25,003 bases of DNA. It comes from JAQVUB01 sp033809415. Lineage in GTDB: Bacteria > Verrucomicrobiota > Lentisphaeria > Oligosphaerales > Oligosphaeraceae. This document shows, one piece after another, positions 13,329-22,090 of the stretch. The notes under the pieces are model-generated. The model ran no database searches. It was not told the DNA's origin and saw only the letters and a program-made list of their open reading frames with translations. The translations under genes and the position numbers were made by a program. The stretch lies in contig JAPXLT010000033.1 in the NCBI GenBank assembly GCA_033809415.1, forward strand, positions 1 to 25,003. Direction: 5' to 3'. The first letter of the stretch is position 1, and every line of letters begins with the position of its first letter.

Positions 13329-15752
13329 TTACAGTTGAGTCAGGAATTGCCTCAATCTTTTTCCTTCACTTCCTGCTTCATCGGAGGTGAAATAGAGTGC
13401 TTCCCAGCAGCAGAATCGACTGACATAGGGGGCGGTTTGATTGATTTGAGCGGCGACCCGTTCCGGTGTGGCGGGATAGAGGTTATGATCCGGGCGGTAT
13501 CCGCGTCGTTCAAAGATTTCGAGATGGCACCACAGATCGATTTGATGCGCATCGGTGATTTCTTTCCACGCTTTCCATTGCTCCGGCATATATGACAATT
13601 TACTGCAAGTATTGCCGATACAGTCCTGCGGCAAAAGAATATCGATATTCGAGGAATCGAGCACGGCATTCCAGAAATCCTTGAACATCGCATTTTGCTC
13701 CGGTGAATGCATAGTGGCAGGGGAGACTAGAATCTTCAGGTCGGCATCCTTGCTTTTTACCATATCAGAGAAATGTCGGTAGAGGGTACGCATGCGCTGT
13801 TCTTTTTCCGGCAGGCGCTGTCCTTCAAACGCCGTTTCAGATGGAAAGTACATGCCGGAGATTTTGCCGATGCGGCAGAGTTCCTCGAAGCAAGCACGGT
13901 GATTTTGTAGTTCCGCCATCAGCGCTTCTTCGGAAAAATGTTTTTTCCATCCGGCAACGGAACCGTAGCCGCCAAGGAAAACCTGCATCTTCTCTTCTTC
14001 GGCAGCCGCGAACATGCGTTCCAACACACCATAACAGGTCAGATCGCTGAAGTGTTTGGAACGGTAGAAACATTCTCCCAGCTCTCGCCATAATGCTGCC
14101 TGGAAGATCACCGTGTCAATATGCATTTCGCGAAAACGGCGGAATACATTTTTCCAGGCTTCGACCGATGCGTTAAGCATAGGAAGCCCATAATAATCCG
14201 GCGGATGGGCATAGATGAAACTTGCAGTGACTCGAGAGGTTGTAGCCAAGGAATTTGATTGAATCTGATTGATTTCATCAGTGTTGGCTTCATTGACGGC
14301 AATCAGTTTGGCAAGGCTGCTGTTTTCATTAAAGCCTACCGGTGGCATGAAGTAAGGAATGCCGCGGTGACGACCGACCGGAAAAATGACCTCGCCGGGT
14401 TGATCAGACTGGGTAGGAGGATTGACTGTTTTTACGCGCTCGATGGTGACAGTTGCATTCTCGCATTGGACGATTTCCGGCTGCCAGAACCCTCCCGCAT
14501 TCTCCCAGACGATGGTGCTGTCACGCAGAATCACATTTTTGGCATTTCTGACATAGAATGGCCAGGGCACCCCGGAATATGGCAAGTCGCTCCAGACCGG
14601 ATATGGGTCCGGCACTGCCTGCAGAAAGTCCTTTCCCATGTTGCCGGTGAGGGTCATATGCAGGCCTGAAAACTCGATGTGACGGATGGGGCTTTCCGGT
14701 GCGCCGCCGAGGAATGAACCTCGGGTTGCATGTGCGATGATATTGCGGAAGAAAATGCGGTCAAGGAATCCCCGTATGGGCTCTGGACAACCCACCGGAC
14801 TTTTCGGATGCTGGAAATTGAAGGTCTGAAAGGCATCAATGATCAGATTTTCGAAAATGACATCGGTAATTTCCGGCCCTTTGTAAATATTGATTCCACG
14901 GATATCATTGGGACTGATGGCGACCATCAGGGAAATGCCGATCATGGTGTCATGGATGACGCAATTGCTGACGGTCACCCGCCGGATGGCGCCGTCGCCT
15001 TCATATCCCAGTCGTATGCCGTCGCTGGTGGTATGGATTCGGCAGTTGGTAATGGTGATGTTTTCGCAAGCCTTGTCATAACCCAGTTCGTGGGTATCGC
15101 TTTTCAGGGCGATTCCGTCATCCCCGCAGATGATATCGCAGTTTGCGATGCGCACATTCGAGCAGCAGTCTATGTCGATCCCGTCATCATTGGGGCCGCG
15201 CAGGTCCGCATCGATGCGCACTCCGGACACCTCACAAATGTCGCAGCCGAGCAACCAGAGGCAGTAGCATGGCGGATCGATCAGCGTCACATCACGGATA
15301 ACGATTCCGGAGGATTCGCGGAAATGGATCATGCCTTTCGGGCGATGCAGCTGCGGCCAGAAGCGCTGCCCGTACAGGGGGTGTTCGAGACCATCGTTCT
15401 TGTTCCAGAAATGGATTTCCGCTCGACCGTCGATGATGCCGAATCCAGTAATCGAGACGTTTTTAAGTTTCCGTCCGCCGATCAGCCATCGGTGCGGATT
15501 GCTGCTTGGTTCTTCACACGTTGCATTGGGATCAGGAACGGGTTTTAGCAGGCTGTTGATGCGGCTGCCCTGTTCCATGTGAAATTCAATATTATCTTTC
15601 AGGGTGATCATATCGCAGGCAAAGGTTCCTGCCGGAATCACTACGCGTCCCCCGCCTTTTGCGCTGCATAGGTCGATGGCCTGCTGAACCGCGGCAGTCG
15701 CATCGGTGCAACCATCCGGCACGGCCCCAAAATCAAGAATATTCAACTGCAT
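13329..15752 (-). CDS. GH28-like beta-helix protein fused to DUF4434-like barrel, intact copy
   Basis: An 807-residue cytoplasmic protein (no signal peptide). The N-terminal 450 residues are a GH28/pectate-lyase-like beta-helix: DFGAVPDG, GGGRVVIPAG, GPNDDGIDIDCCSNV (187-200), NCDIICGDDGIALKSD (204-219). GH28 acids are expected in NxDGxD and GDD, and both are present; the usual GHG histidine motif is replaced by SDGIRLG. Residues about 505-800 look like a DUF4434 barrel with SGMYFPSE (E about 638), LLPQD (about 705-709) and WCHLEIFE (about 740-747) as candidate active-site strands. A strong GGAGG site starts inside the upstream stop codon (TAGGAGG), implying translational coupling to the large exported protein. 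Substrate is unknown; uronic-acid containing oligosaccharides fit GH28. Confidence 0.85.
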   Translation of the reverse strand: MQLNILDFGAVPDGCTDATAAVQQAIDLCSAKGGGRVVIPAGTFACDMITLKDNIEFHMEQGSRINSLLKPVPDPNATCEEPSSNPHRWLIGGRKLKNVSITGFGIIDGRAEIHFWNKNDGLEHPLYGQRFWPQLHRPKGMIHFRESSGIVIRDVTLIDPPCYCLWLLGCDICEVSGVRIDADLRGPNDDGIDIDCCSNVRIANCDIICGDDGIALKSDTHELGYDKACENITITNCRIHTTSDGIRLGYEGDGAIRRVTVSNCVIHDTMIGISLMVAISPNDIRGINIYKGPEITDVIFENLIIDAFQTFNFQHPKSPVGCPEPIRGFLDRIFFRNIIAHATRGSFLGGAPESPIRHIEFSGLHMTLTGNMGKDFLQAVPDPYPVWSDLPYSGVPWPFYVRNAKNVILRDSTIVWENAGGFWQPEIVQCENATVTIERVKTVNPPTQSDQPGEVIFPVGRHRGIPYFMPPVGFNENSSLAKLIAVNEANTDEINQIQSNSLATTSRVTASFIYAHPPDYYGLPMLNASVEAWKNVFRRFREMHIDTVIFQAALWRELGECFYRSKHFSDLTCYGVLERMFAAAEEEKMQVFLGGYGSVAGWKKHFSEEALMAELQNHRACFEELCRIGKISGMYFPSETAFEGQRLPEKEQRMRTLYRHFSDMVKSKDADLKILVSPATMHSPEQNAMFKDFWNAVLDSSNIDILLPQDCIGNTCSKLSYMPEQWKAWKEITDAHQIDLWCHLEIFERRGYRPDHNLYPATPERVAAQINQTAPYVSRFCCWEALYFTSDEAGSEGKRLRQFLTQL

Positions 15753-15763
15753 TTATCATCCTC

Positions 15764-18700
15764 CTATTCAAGTTTAATCAAAGCAAATGTATGCGCTTTT
15801 AGTTCCAGTGTCAATATACCATCTTTAAAATCGATGATTTTTGCGCCGCCGGGCTGATAATCGAGTGGTGCGCGATAATTTGGAACACCATTTTGTTTGC
15901 GCAGGGTATACAAGTCCTGATATTCCGGGTCGTCGGCATCGATTTGTTCGGTGGCTTTGACAAAGGGACTCATACCCAGTTTTTCCGGGCGGAAACGGAT
16001 TTTGACGGTCTGATCGATGCGCGTGTTGCCGAGGTGTGCAACAACGGCCAGCATTTCCTTGCCGTTGGCATGCCGGTAGGTGCTGGCGTAGACCTCATCG
16101 CCTTCAATGACAACAGCAGGATTTTCCGGGTTGTAATAGCCGAAGAATTTCGCTTTCGGGACGCCAAAGGCATCGTAGATGCGGACGACTTTATCAAAGA
16201 TGCCATGGTGGCACCGGTTCATGGCTGGCATGGAATTATGAACCAGCATTCCGGCGAGCATAGCCCTGGTCATCCGGAGGACATAGAGTTCCGGCTTTTC
16301 CTTGCCGCCGCCATACTTTGGACTTAACACATCCGCCGGCATATATCCACTGTTGGTAATTCCGAAGGGGAGGGAATTGAGTTCGCAGGCAAACATCGCC
16401 AGAGGATAAGTATCCAGAATATCCTTGCCGTCATGCAGCAGAGAACTGCTTGCCTGCCGGATATGTTCGCCATTGAAAAGATGGGTGACAAAAGTGAGCG
16501 CAGGCACCTGAATATGATCGGTGTTATGCATGACGATCACATAATCGTTCGCTCCGGAATCAAACAGGGCGAGTGCGATCCGTCGCAAGTGCTCCCGGGT
16601 AGCGAGGATGGCAGTGCGTCCATAACAGCCATGCAGATTGTTATTGCATTCCGTGGTGGTTCCATAGTCAAAGTAGAGGCCGCCGAACTTGGCCTGTTTC
16701 AACAACTGTTGCGTATTCCAGACATAGAATTCACATGCAGCAGTGGTTGGGCAAAGCGTGTGAACGCCATATCTCTGTCCATTTTTCGTATAGGGGTAGG
16801 GTTGCAGAGGAACAACTTTCCATTCCTGGAGGAAGGCGGCAACTTCGGGATATTCGTCAGGAATAGACATTTTCATGGCATAGGGAAAAGGCTTTGTCCC
16901 GTATTGTTTGAGTCGAGTGATTTCCTTTTGGTAAAGGTTCAGCAACGGGTTGTTTTCCGGCGGGAGATTCGCCAGGCAGTCTCCGTGCGTCTGTCCATCC
17001 ATCCATTTGGTAAAGGAGGTGTAGCTGGTCGGGGTTTTACCGGGACGGTTCAATTCACTGTATCCGCCCATGATATTCAAGGGATAATTTTCAGGGAGTT
17101 TCTTGATGGGAGTCCCGAGCAGGCCAAATTCAAAGGTGAATGTTTCGCCTGTCTCGAGTGACGGTGCCAGGCTTACGGTAAGTTCAGCGGCACTGTTATT
17201 GGCTTGGACTGCCATGACATGCGTCCCTTTTTCCGGCCAGGAATGACGACTTTCCGTAAAGAAACAAAACCCTTTTTCTTCGTCACCGAGAAACAGAACC
17301 GGATAATAGCGCAGACTGCGTTTTCCATTTTTGACTGTATCGGTAATTTTATTTCCCCAGGGGCCGGCGGCTGCATGGAGGTATTTTGCGATTGTGCGGG
17401 GCAGGGTGAATGCCAGTTCAATGGTGCCAAGATTCTGCAATGCCTCCACCTCGACTTGATAGAAGGAAACGCCATCGTATTCGATCCAGGCGCGGTTTTT
17501 GATCTTCCATTCCTGCGAGGTTGCGTTCGAAGTGTATTCGAAACGGTGCTTCTCCGAAGTGCCCCAACTGGTTTTTGCAGTGGCAGGGATCGCTTTTCCA
17601 TTGATGCGCAGTGCCACGGGACAGGTCAGAAGCTGTTGCTCGCGGGACATCATTTGAACCGGGAAAAGACTGTCTTCAGCAAGGACATAATTGCGTCCCC
17701 ACATGGCTACTGTTTTCCTGCTTGCATCGCCGCTGATTTCCAGTGGAGTGAAGGGTGGGATGATCCGGTTGTCAAATTGGAGTCTGCTCCATTCTCCAAA
17801 TCCGGTAAAAGGGAAGGAACTCGCAGAAAGGATTTTGGAATCATCCGCAGAGCGCAGTTCGACCCGATACATACCAGCTGGGTTGTCTTTGGCGAATGGA
17901 ATTTCGGTTGATTCCAAGTTGGCGGCAAGGGAATACAAGTCTGCGTTGTCCGGTGAAACAAGCACGAGTTTTGCCTGAAGCCCTTTTCCAAACTTTGCCT
18001 CAGCCTGATTTTTACGATATTGGACAAGTACTTTTTCCTGTCCAAACAGAGGAAGAACACTCAGATAATCCGAAGAAATCCTGACCGGCAGCACCTGTTG
18101 CTGATAAATATTTTTGCCTTCGGAATCACTCAGGGTAAAAACCAGGGAGTCAAGATTGGATGCAGTTAAGGGAATATTGAGTGAAAAGGCGACGTTTGCT
18201 CCTGGTGCCAGCTGCAAGTCCTTGCGGAAGGCAATTTCCGGGGTGATCATACCCTGGGAATTTTCGAGGGTGATCTGAAAACGCGCGTTGAAAGGGGATC
18301 GGCTGTACGCAGTGATTTTCTGTTCCAGATTTCCGTAAGTCGGATCATTTTTTGCAGTGACCTGCAGCCCAGGGGCTTCTTCAACTGGAAACAGGAGCGT
18401 ATATGCTTCATAATCATCATAGCCATATCCCGGGCGGGACAACGCGGAAATGATCAACTCATCATTCAGGTGCCAGGTTCGGCAGAAATTGAATTTGACA
18501 CCGTCTTTCGGCGGCGCAGCAAATCCGATGCTTTGCCACGGGATCCTTATCTCGCCCTGCCAGTATACACTGTCATCGACCTGCATTTTATTGGAAGTGC
18601 GGTATGTCCAAACCGGGTTGTAATTGACATCCTTGTTTTTGCTTTCTGTGCTTCCACCGGCAAAGCTTCCGGCAAAACGATAGTGATCCTTCTGATTGAC

Positions 18701-19723
18701 AAAATACAGTTCAAAGGATTCACTGCCCCAAACCTCTTTTTCCCCATCCGAAGGCGCCGGTCCAATCTTGATGTTAGTTCCTGCCGGAAGCAAGGAAGTG
18801 AATCCGATGTATAAGTTCTGTGCATCACAAAAGAAGCGGACATGATTGGCGGGAATGCGCCAACTTTTTTCTGGATTGCTTAAGTTGATCATGCCAAACA
18901 GGCTGGCCGCCTGGTTCCATATCGGCTCTTGAAGATTGCCATCCAACTGGACATCCGCCTTCGGGTTTCGCATTCCCGGAACAGACAGGATGTTCGGATA
19001 ACGTGCCGAGATATCCACGACTTGCAGCCCGCTGAGTTCGGCGATTTCAGGCGCAGTTAACACGCGGTTGAATAGTTGGATACGTTTTCCCATCGTGTCT
19101 TCGTTCCAGGTGCCGGTGTCGATCCAACCGTCTTTGACTGGGCCAATGAACAGGTCGCGCCATGGATTCGCTTCCAAGGGGATCGGCTGTTTCCCTTCAT
19201 GGATCAAGACTCCGTCAAGATAGCAGCAGACTCTGCTTCCGTCAAAACTCATTGCTGCCGTGTAGAGTTTATTGAACTCCAGATTGTTTTGCACATGATG
19301 CAGGCTTAGATTTCCGTCCCCGAAAGAATATTGAACAAAGGGCGGTACGACGTTGGCACCGGTTGAAAAACCGGCTTTTAGTCGGCTGTTGGTATTCAGG
19401 GTCACCATTGGACGGCGCGGAGTTCCTTGAAAGGGCTGAAATGGTTTCAAGGCAAACTGCCAGACCAGAGTGCCTATTGTTCCGATTTTATCCCGAACTG
19501 GAACGTGCAGCGCATTTCGCCGACCGAAAAGCATGACCTTTTGCCCGTCAGCAAGAGTCTCGAAGCCATCCCCGGCGATCCGATACTCTTTTCCATTGAT
19601 CTCGATGGCTGTATCCCGGGTGAAATCAACCTCAAAATCAGCAATAGGGGTGACAGCGAACAGAGATATAAGTGACACGACAAAGGTAAAACATAGAACC
19701 TTTTTTATCGAGAATGTAAACAT
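15764..19723 (-). CDS. large exported multidomain protein: LamG-like, CBM9-like, DUF6067/GH123-like
   Basis: A 1319-residue protein with a signal peptide (IKK, then a hydrophobic run to FAVTPIA, residues 1-28). Next come a LamG/concanavalin-like domain (about 30-235: YLDGVLIHEG, LFNRVLTAPEIAEL) and a CBM9/DOMON-like sugar- or haem-binding fold (about 256-447: DGNLQEPIWNQAA, NLYIGF, SESFELYF, GEIRIPWQSIGF). A long C-terminal part has a TIM-barrel-like segment with GGLYFDYGTTTEC (1014-1026) and a final beta domain. The C-terminal part recalls DUF6067/GH123-like proteins of this phylum; that is a family guess, not a proven activity. The start at 19723 (ATG with AGGAAAGG) is preferred to a GTG at 19750. 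It is the only clearly exported enzyme here and would act first on the glycan outside the cytoplasm. Confidence 0.85.
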   Translation of the reverse strand: MFTFSIKKVLCFTFVVSLISLFAVTPIADFEVDFTRDTAIEINGKEYRIAGDGFETLADGQKVMLFGRRNALHVPVRDKIGTIGTLVWQFALKPFQPFQGTPRRPMVTLNTNSRLKAGFSTGANVVPPFVQYSFGDGNLSLHHVQNNLEFNKLYTAAMSFDGSRVCCYLDGVLIHEGKQPIPLEANPWRDLFIGPVKDGWIDTGTWNEDTMGKRIQLFNRVLTAPEIAELSGLQVVDISARYPNILSVPGMRNPKADVQLDGNLQEPIWNQAASLFGMINLSNPEKSWRIPANHVRFFCDAQNLYIGFTSLLPAGTNIKIGPAPSDGEKEVWGSESFELYFVNQKDHYRFAGSFAGGSTESKNKDVNYNPVWTYRTSNKMQVDDSVYWQGEIRIPWQSIGFAAPPKDGVKFNFCRTWHLNDELIISALSRPGYGYDDYEAYTLLFPVEEAPGLQVTAKNDPTYGNLEQKITAYSRSPFNARFQITLENSQGMITPEIAFRKDLQLAPGANVAFSLNIPLTASNLDSLVFTLSDSEGKNIYQQQVLPVRISSDYLSVLPLFGQEKVLVQYRKNQAEAKFGKGLQAKLVLVSPDNADLYSLAANLESTEIPFAKDNPAGMYRVELRSADDSKILSASSFPFTGFGEWSRLQFDNRIIPPFTPLEISGDASRKTVAMWGRNYVLAEDSLFPVQMMSREQQLLTCPVALRINGKAIPATAKTSWGTSEKHRFEYTSNATSQEWKIKNRAWIEYDGVSFYQVEVEALQNLGTIELAFTLPRTIAKYLHAAAGPWGNKITDTVKNGKRSLRYYPVLFLGDEEKGFCFFTESRHSWPEKGTHVMAVQANNSAAELTVSLAPSLETGETFTFEFGLLGTPIKKLPENYPLNIMGGYSELNRPGKTPTSYTSFTKWMDGQTHGDCLANLPPENNPLLNLYQKEITRLKQYGTKPFPYAMKMSIPDEYPEVAAFLQEWKVVPLQPYPYTKNGQRYGVHTLCPTTAACEFYVWNTQQLLKQAKFGGLYFDYGTTTECNNNLHGCYGRTAILATREHLRRIALALFDSGANDYVIVMHNTDHIQVPALTFVTHLFNGEHIRQASSSLLHDGKDILDTYPLAMFACELNSLPFGITNSGYMPADVLSPKYGGGKEKPELYVLRMTRAMLAGMLVHNSMPAMNRCHHGIFDKVVRIYDAFGVPKAKFFGYYNPENPAVVIEGDEVYASTYRHANGKEMLAVVAHLGNTRIDQTVKIRFRPEKLGMSPFVKATEQIDADDPEYQDLYTLRKQNGVPNYRAPLDYQPGGAKIIDFKDGILTLELKAHTFALIKLE

Positions 19724-19802
19724 AAAATCGCCTTTCCTTTTAAATTCCACAAAGGCTTTTTGTATGGCTCTTCAGCAGGATGCATGGCGCAACCGCATAC
19801 CC

Positions 19803-19868
19803 ACTATCCGTCAAAGCAGCAACCCCTATAAAAATTTTCGTACCTTTTCGTGTGGTTCGTGGTTAAAA
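19803..19868 (+). repeat. TTTTCGTG-family dispersed element, copy F
   Basis: ATCCGTCAAAGCAGCAACCC, CTATAAAAATTTTCGTACC, TTTTCGTGTGGTTCGTGG, TTAAAAAA. It lies in the 185-bp gap between the GH2 gene stop (19909) and the large exported protein's start, pointing at the GH2 stop from the opposite strand. Confidence 0.8.
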
Positions 19869-19908
19869 AATAGGTTGTAGGCTTTTGCCGGATTTTGCTT
19901 CTGGCGTC

Positions 19909-21681
19909 CTACTCCGGTCGGATGGCTTTTCTTATTTTTTCGGGGGCGGCTTTTGGCGTACGGTCATAGTTATAGATGCCGTTTTGTTCCTGTTCGATAT
20001 CGGTCAGCTGCGTGTAGCAGAAGCCGGCGATTCTTGGTTCCGTTGTCAGGGCTTTCACTTGTTCAGCGATAAGGGCGCAGAATTCGTCTTCATTTTTCAG
20101 TTCCAGACCATGGTATCCCCATGATTTTTCAGTAAATTTGGCGCGTTCCGGTGGTATAAACATGAAGCCGCCGATTTCGTCAGCCAGATATGGTTGCCCG
20201 CAATACCCGCATTCAAATTCCGGACTGTGCATCATCACAGGCCTGTCTGTCGGGAAAAGTGCCTCCATCAATATTTCAGCATTGCTTCTATAGCAATGTA
20301 CGGTCCATAAATCCGTCTGCACATGAAGATAGCCGGAGCTGTCGTTGACCGGACGGGTGTAATCGAGCTGTTTTGTCAGAAAATAAGTTCTTCTGATAAA
20401 ACGCCGGTATGCCTCGAGGGCTTTCTGATCAGGGAATATTCCACGCAAATATTGCGGGTCAGGCCGATAGGTCTCATTGAATGGGGACCAGGTAATGATC
20501 GAGGGATGGTTTGCGTCACGTTCGAGAATCTCGGCCCATTCCATCAGAAAATTCAATTGTGCTTCGGGATCGGCAAGGTCCAGTCCCCAACTGGCGGATT
20601 CCCCCCATGTCAAATATCCCAATTTGTCAGCCCAGTAATGAAAGCGCTCTTCAAATACTTTCTGGTGGAGGCGCGCCCCATTGAAGCCTGCCGCCATGCT
20701 CAACTCGATATCACCCTTTAAGGCGGCGTCAGAAGGCGCTGTCCAGATGCCGTCTGGATAAAATCCCTGATCCAGCACTAGGCGTTGGAACAGGGGCTGG
20801 TTATTGAGCAGGATGCGGTCGCCCTCGATGGCAATTTTTCGCAAACCAGCATAACTTTCCACTTTATCGACTTCATTGCCATTTGCATCCAAAACCCGGA
20901 AGATGACATCATAGAGAAAGGGGGCATCCGGCGACCAGGTTTTCAGCACCTCGAGTGATAGCGAGAAGGCGGCGCCGTTGCAGGTTTGCATTTCCTTTGA
21001 AGCCGCCAGCTTGTCTTCCGCCCACACTTCGACTTGCAGCTTGTAGCCAGGTTGGATCGAGTGGAACATTGGCACGAACGTAAAGGCACCGTTGTCCAGA
21101 TCGGGAATGATCCGGCACGATTTCAGCCCTCCATGGGCGACTTTTTCCAACCAGACTGTTTGCCAGATTCCGGTTGTCCTTGTGTAGTGGCAGGCTCTCG
21201 AGTGAAAGTCCGGGCACTGTTTCCCACCACCATATAGCCCGGAGCGGACATCGTCTACAGCCTGCACTACCAGGTGTTGTTCGACGCCTGGCTTGGCAAA
21301 GTTTGTCAAATCAACTGCAAAGGAAGCAGAACCACCGTAATGCCTGGAAATTTCAATGCCGTCGATATAAACTGTAGCAACTTGATCTACTGCCCCAAAA
21401 TGCAGAAAAATTCTGTTGCCGCTCCACTCTTCAGGAATGGTAATGGTTCGATGATAAAATAGCGCGGGAATAAAATCCTTGTATGCGACACCGGAGAGTT
21501 CACTTTCCGGCGCGAATGGGACGATGATCTGCTTCTCGAAGCCTGAAGAATGCTGCCAGCCCTGGTCGATCCCGCTTTGCCCGAAATCAAAGCGGTAACT
21601 CCATGGACCATTCAGATTGATCCAAGAGGCGCGGTAAAACTGAGGGCGGGGATGTTCCGGACGGGGTTGCTGAGATGACAT
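19909..21681 (-). CDS. GH2 family glycoside hydrolase (beta-galactosidase/beta-glucuronidase-like)
   Basis: A 590-residue enzyme with the GH2 order of domains: a jelly-roll sugar-binding domain (about 18-185: LNGPWSYRFD, IFLHFGAVDQVATVYIDG, GIWQTVWLE), an Ig-like sandwich (about 186-285) and a TIM barrel. The acid/base is E403 in WSPFNET; the nucleophile is probably E502 in ADEIGGF. It lacks a signal peptide. The start at 21681 has GGAG 7-8 nt upstream; a longer frame from 21768 adds 29 residues encoded by dispersed-repeat DNA and is rejected. It hydrolyses a terminal beta-linked sugar; galactose, glucuronate and mannose cannot be told apart from the sequence alone. Confidence 0.9.
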   Translation of the reverse strand: MSSQQPRPEHPRPQFYRASWINLNGPWSYRFDFGQSGIDQGWQHSSGFEKQIIVPFAPESELSGVAYKDFIPALFYHRTITIPEEWSGNRIFLHFGAVDQVATVYIDGIEISRHYGGSASFAVDLTNFAKPGVEQHLVVQAVDDVRSGLYGGGKQCPDFHSRACHYTRTTGIWQTVWLEKVAHGGLKSCRIIPDLDNGAFTFVPMFHSIQPGYKLQVEVWAEDKLAASKEMQTCNGAAFSLSLEVLKTWSPDAPFLYDVIFRVLDANGNEVDKVESYAGLRKIAIEGDRILLNNQPLFQRLVLDQGFYPDGIWTAPSDAALKGDIELSMAAGFNGARLHQKVFEERFHYWADKLGYLTWGESASWGLDLADPEAQLNFLMEWAEILERDANHPSIITWSPFNETYRPDPQYLRGIFPDQKALEAYRRFIRRTYFLTKQLDYTRPVNDSSGYLHVQTDLWTVHCYRSNAEILMEALFPTDRPVMMHSPEFECGYCGQPYLADEIGGFMFIPPERAKFTEKSWGYHGLELKNEDEFCALIAEQVKALTTEPRIAGFCYTQLTDIEQEQNGIYNYDRTPKAAPEKIRKAIRPE

Positions 21682-21695
21682 GGACAGCTCCTTTA

Positions 21696-21746
21696 AAATT
21701 TTCGTGCTACTATCACCCAGAATCTTGTTTTTTGTGAAAGATTTTT
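21696..21746 (+). repeat. TTTTCGTG-family dispersed element, copy J (variant tail)
   Basis: AAAATTTTCGTGCTACTATC, ACCCAGAATCTTG, TTTTTTGTGAAAGATT. It shares the ACTATCAC tail and the TTTTTTGTxAAAGATT end with copy D at 10138-10216. It lies directly upstream of the GH2 start codon. Confidence 0.75.
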
Positions 21747-21747
21747 T

Positions 21748-21832
21748 ATGGACGATGGACAGGGACAAGAATGGACACGATGGACTGAATGGACAAGAAT
21801 GGACTGCTGAATGGACAATGGACGATGGACAG
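21748..21832 (+). repeat. ATGGAC word cluster, nine copies
   Basis: ATGGAC occurs at 21748, 21755, 21771, 21780, 21789, 21799, 21811, 21818 and 21825, with 7- to 16-bp spacing. The doublet ATGGACGATGGACA also occurs at 5333-5346. No ORF through it looks like a protein. It is part of the 409-bp intergenic stretch between the ceramidase-like and GH2 genes, which is almost wholly built of repeats. Confidence 0.8.
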
Positions 21833-21870
21833 AGATTATGTCGCCTTTCAGGGCTAATCCCAACATCGCC

Positions 21871-21925
21871 GATCAGATCGATCCGACTGATCTACTTGAT
21901 CCGTCTGATCCGACCGATCTGTCGG
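21871..21925 (+). repeat. 9-bp GATC ladder, five regular units
   Basis: GATC recurs at 21880, 21889, 21898, 21907 and 21916, a strict 9-bp period with consensus GATCCGACT, plus irregular GATC at 21871 and 21876. A three-unit version is at 10365-10391. Frames through it give Asp-Pro-Ser-like tripeptides but no convincing gene. Confidence 0.8.
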
Positions 21926-21956
21926 AGAAAGCAACAGACCAGATCACAAATTCGCG

Positions 21957-22028
21957 TGCCATTCCATCCGTCAAAGCAACAACCCTACAAATTTTCCGAG
22001 TTTTCTGTGCTTTCCGTGGACAAAAAAT
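21957..22028 (+). repeat. TTTTCGTG-family dispersed element, copy G1
   Basis: ATCCGTCAAAGCAACAACCC, TACAAATTTTCCGAG, TTTTCTGTGC, TTTCCGTGGACAAAAAA. It is closely similar to copy C (3836-3916) and to copy A. It is directly followed by copy G2. Confidence 0.85.
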
Positions 22029-22085
22029 GGGTTGCGGGCGATCAGTCCGCGCCAAGCCTTTTCGTGTGGTTCGTGGTTAAAAAAA
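22029..22085 (+). repeat. TTTTCGTG-family dispersed element, copy G2
   Basis: GGGTTGCGGGCGATCAGTCC and GCGCCAAG exactly as at 10410-10437, then CCTTTTCGTGTGGTTCGTGG and TTAAAAAAA. It ends 5 bp before the stop of the ceramidase-like gene and points at it. Confidence 0.85.
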
Positions 22086-22090
22086 GGCTG

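Noticed and set aside
19724..19750. GTG start adding nine residues to the large exported protein
   Set aside because: The ATG at 19723 has a strong AGGAAAGG site and begins directly with a signal peptide; the extension would put charged residues ahead of it.
21682..21768. 29-residue N-terminal extension of the GH2 gene
   Set aside because: It is encoded by dispersed element J and lies upstream of a good GGAG site for the ATG at 21681.
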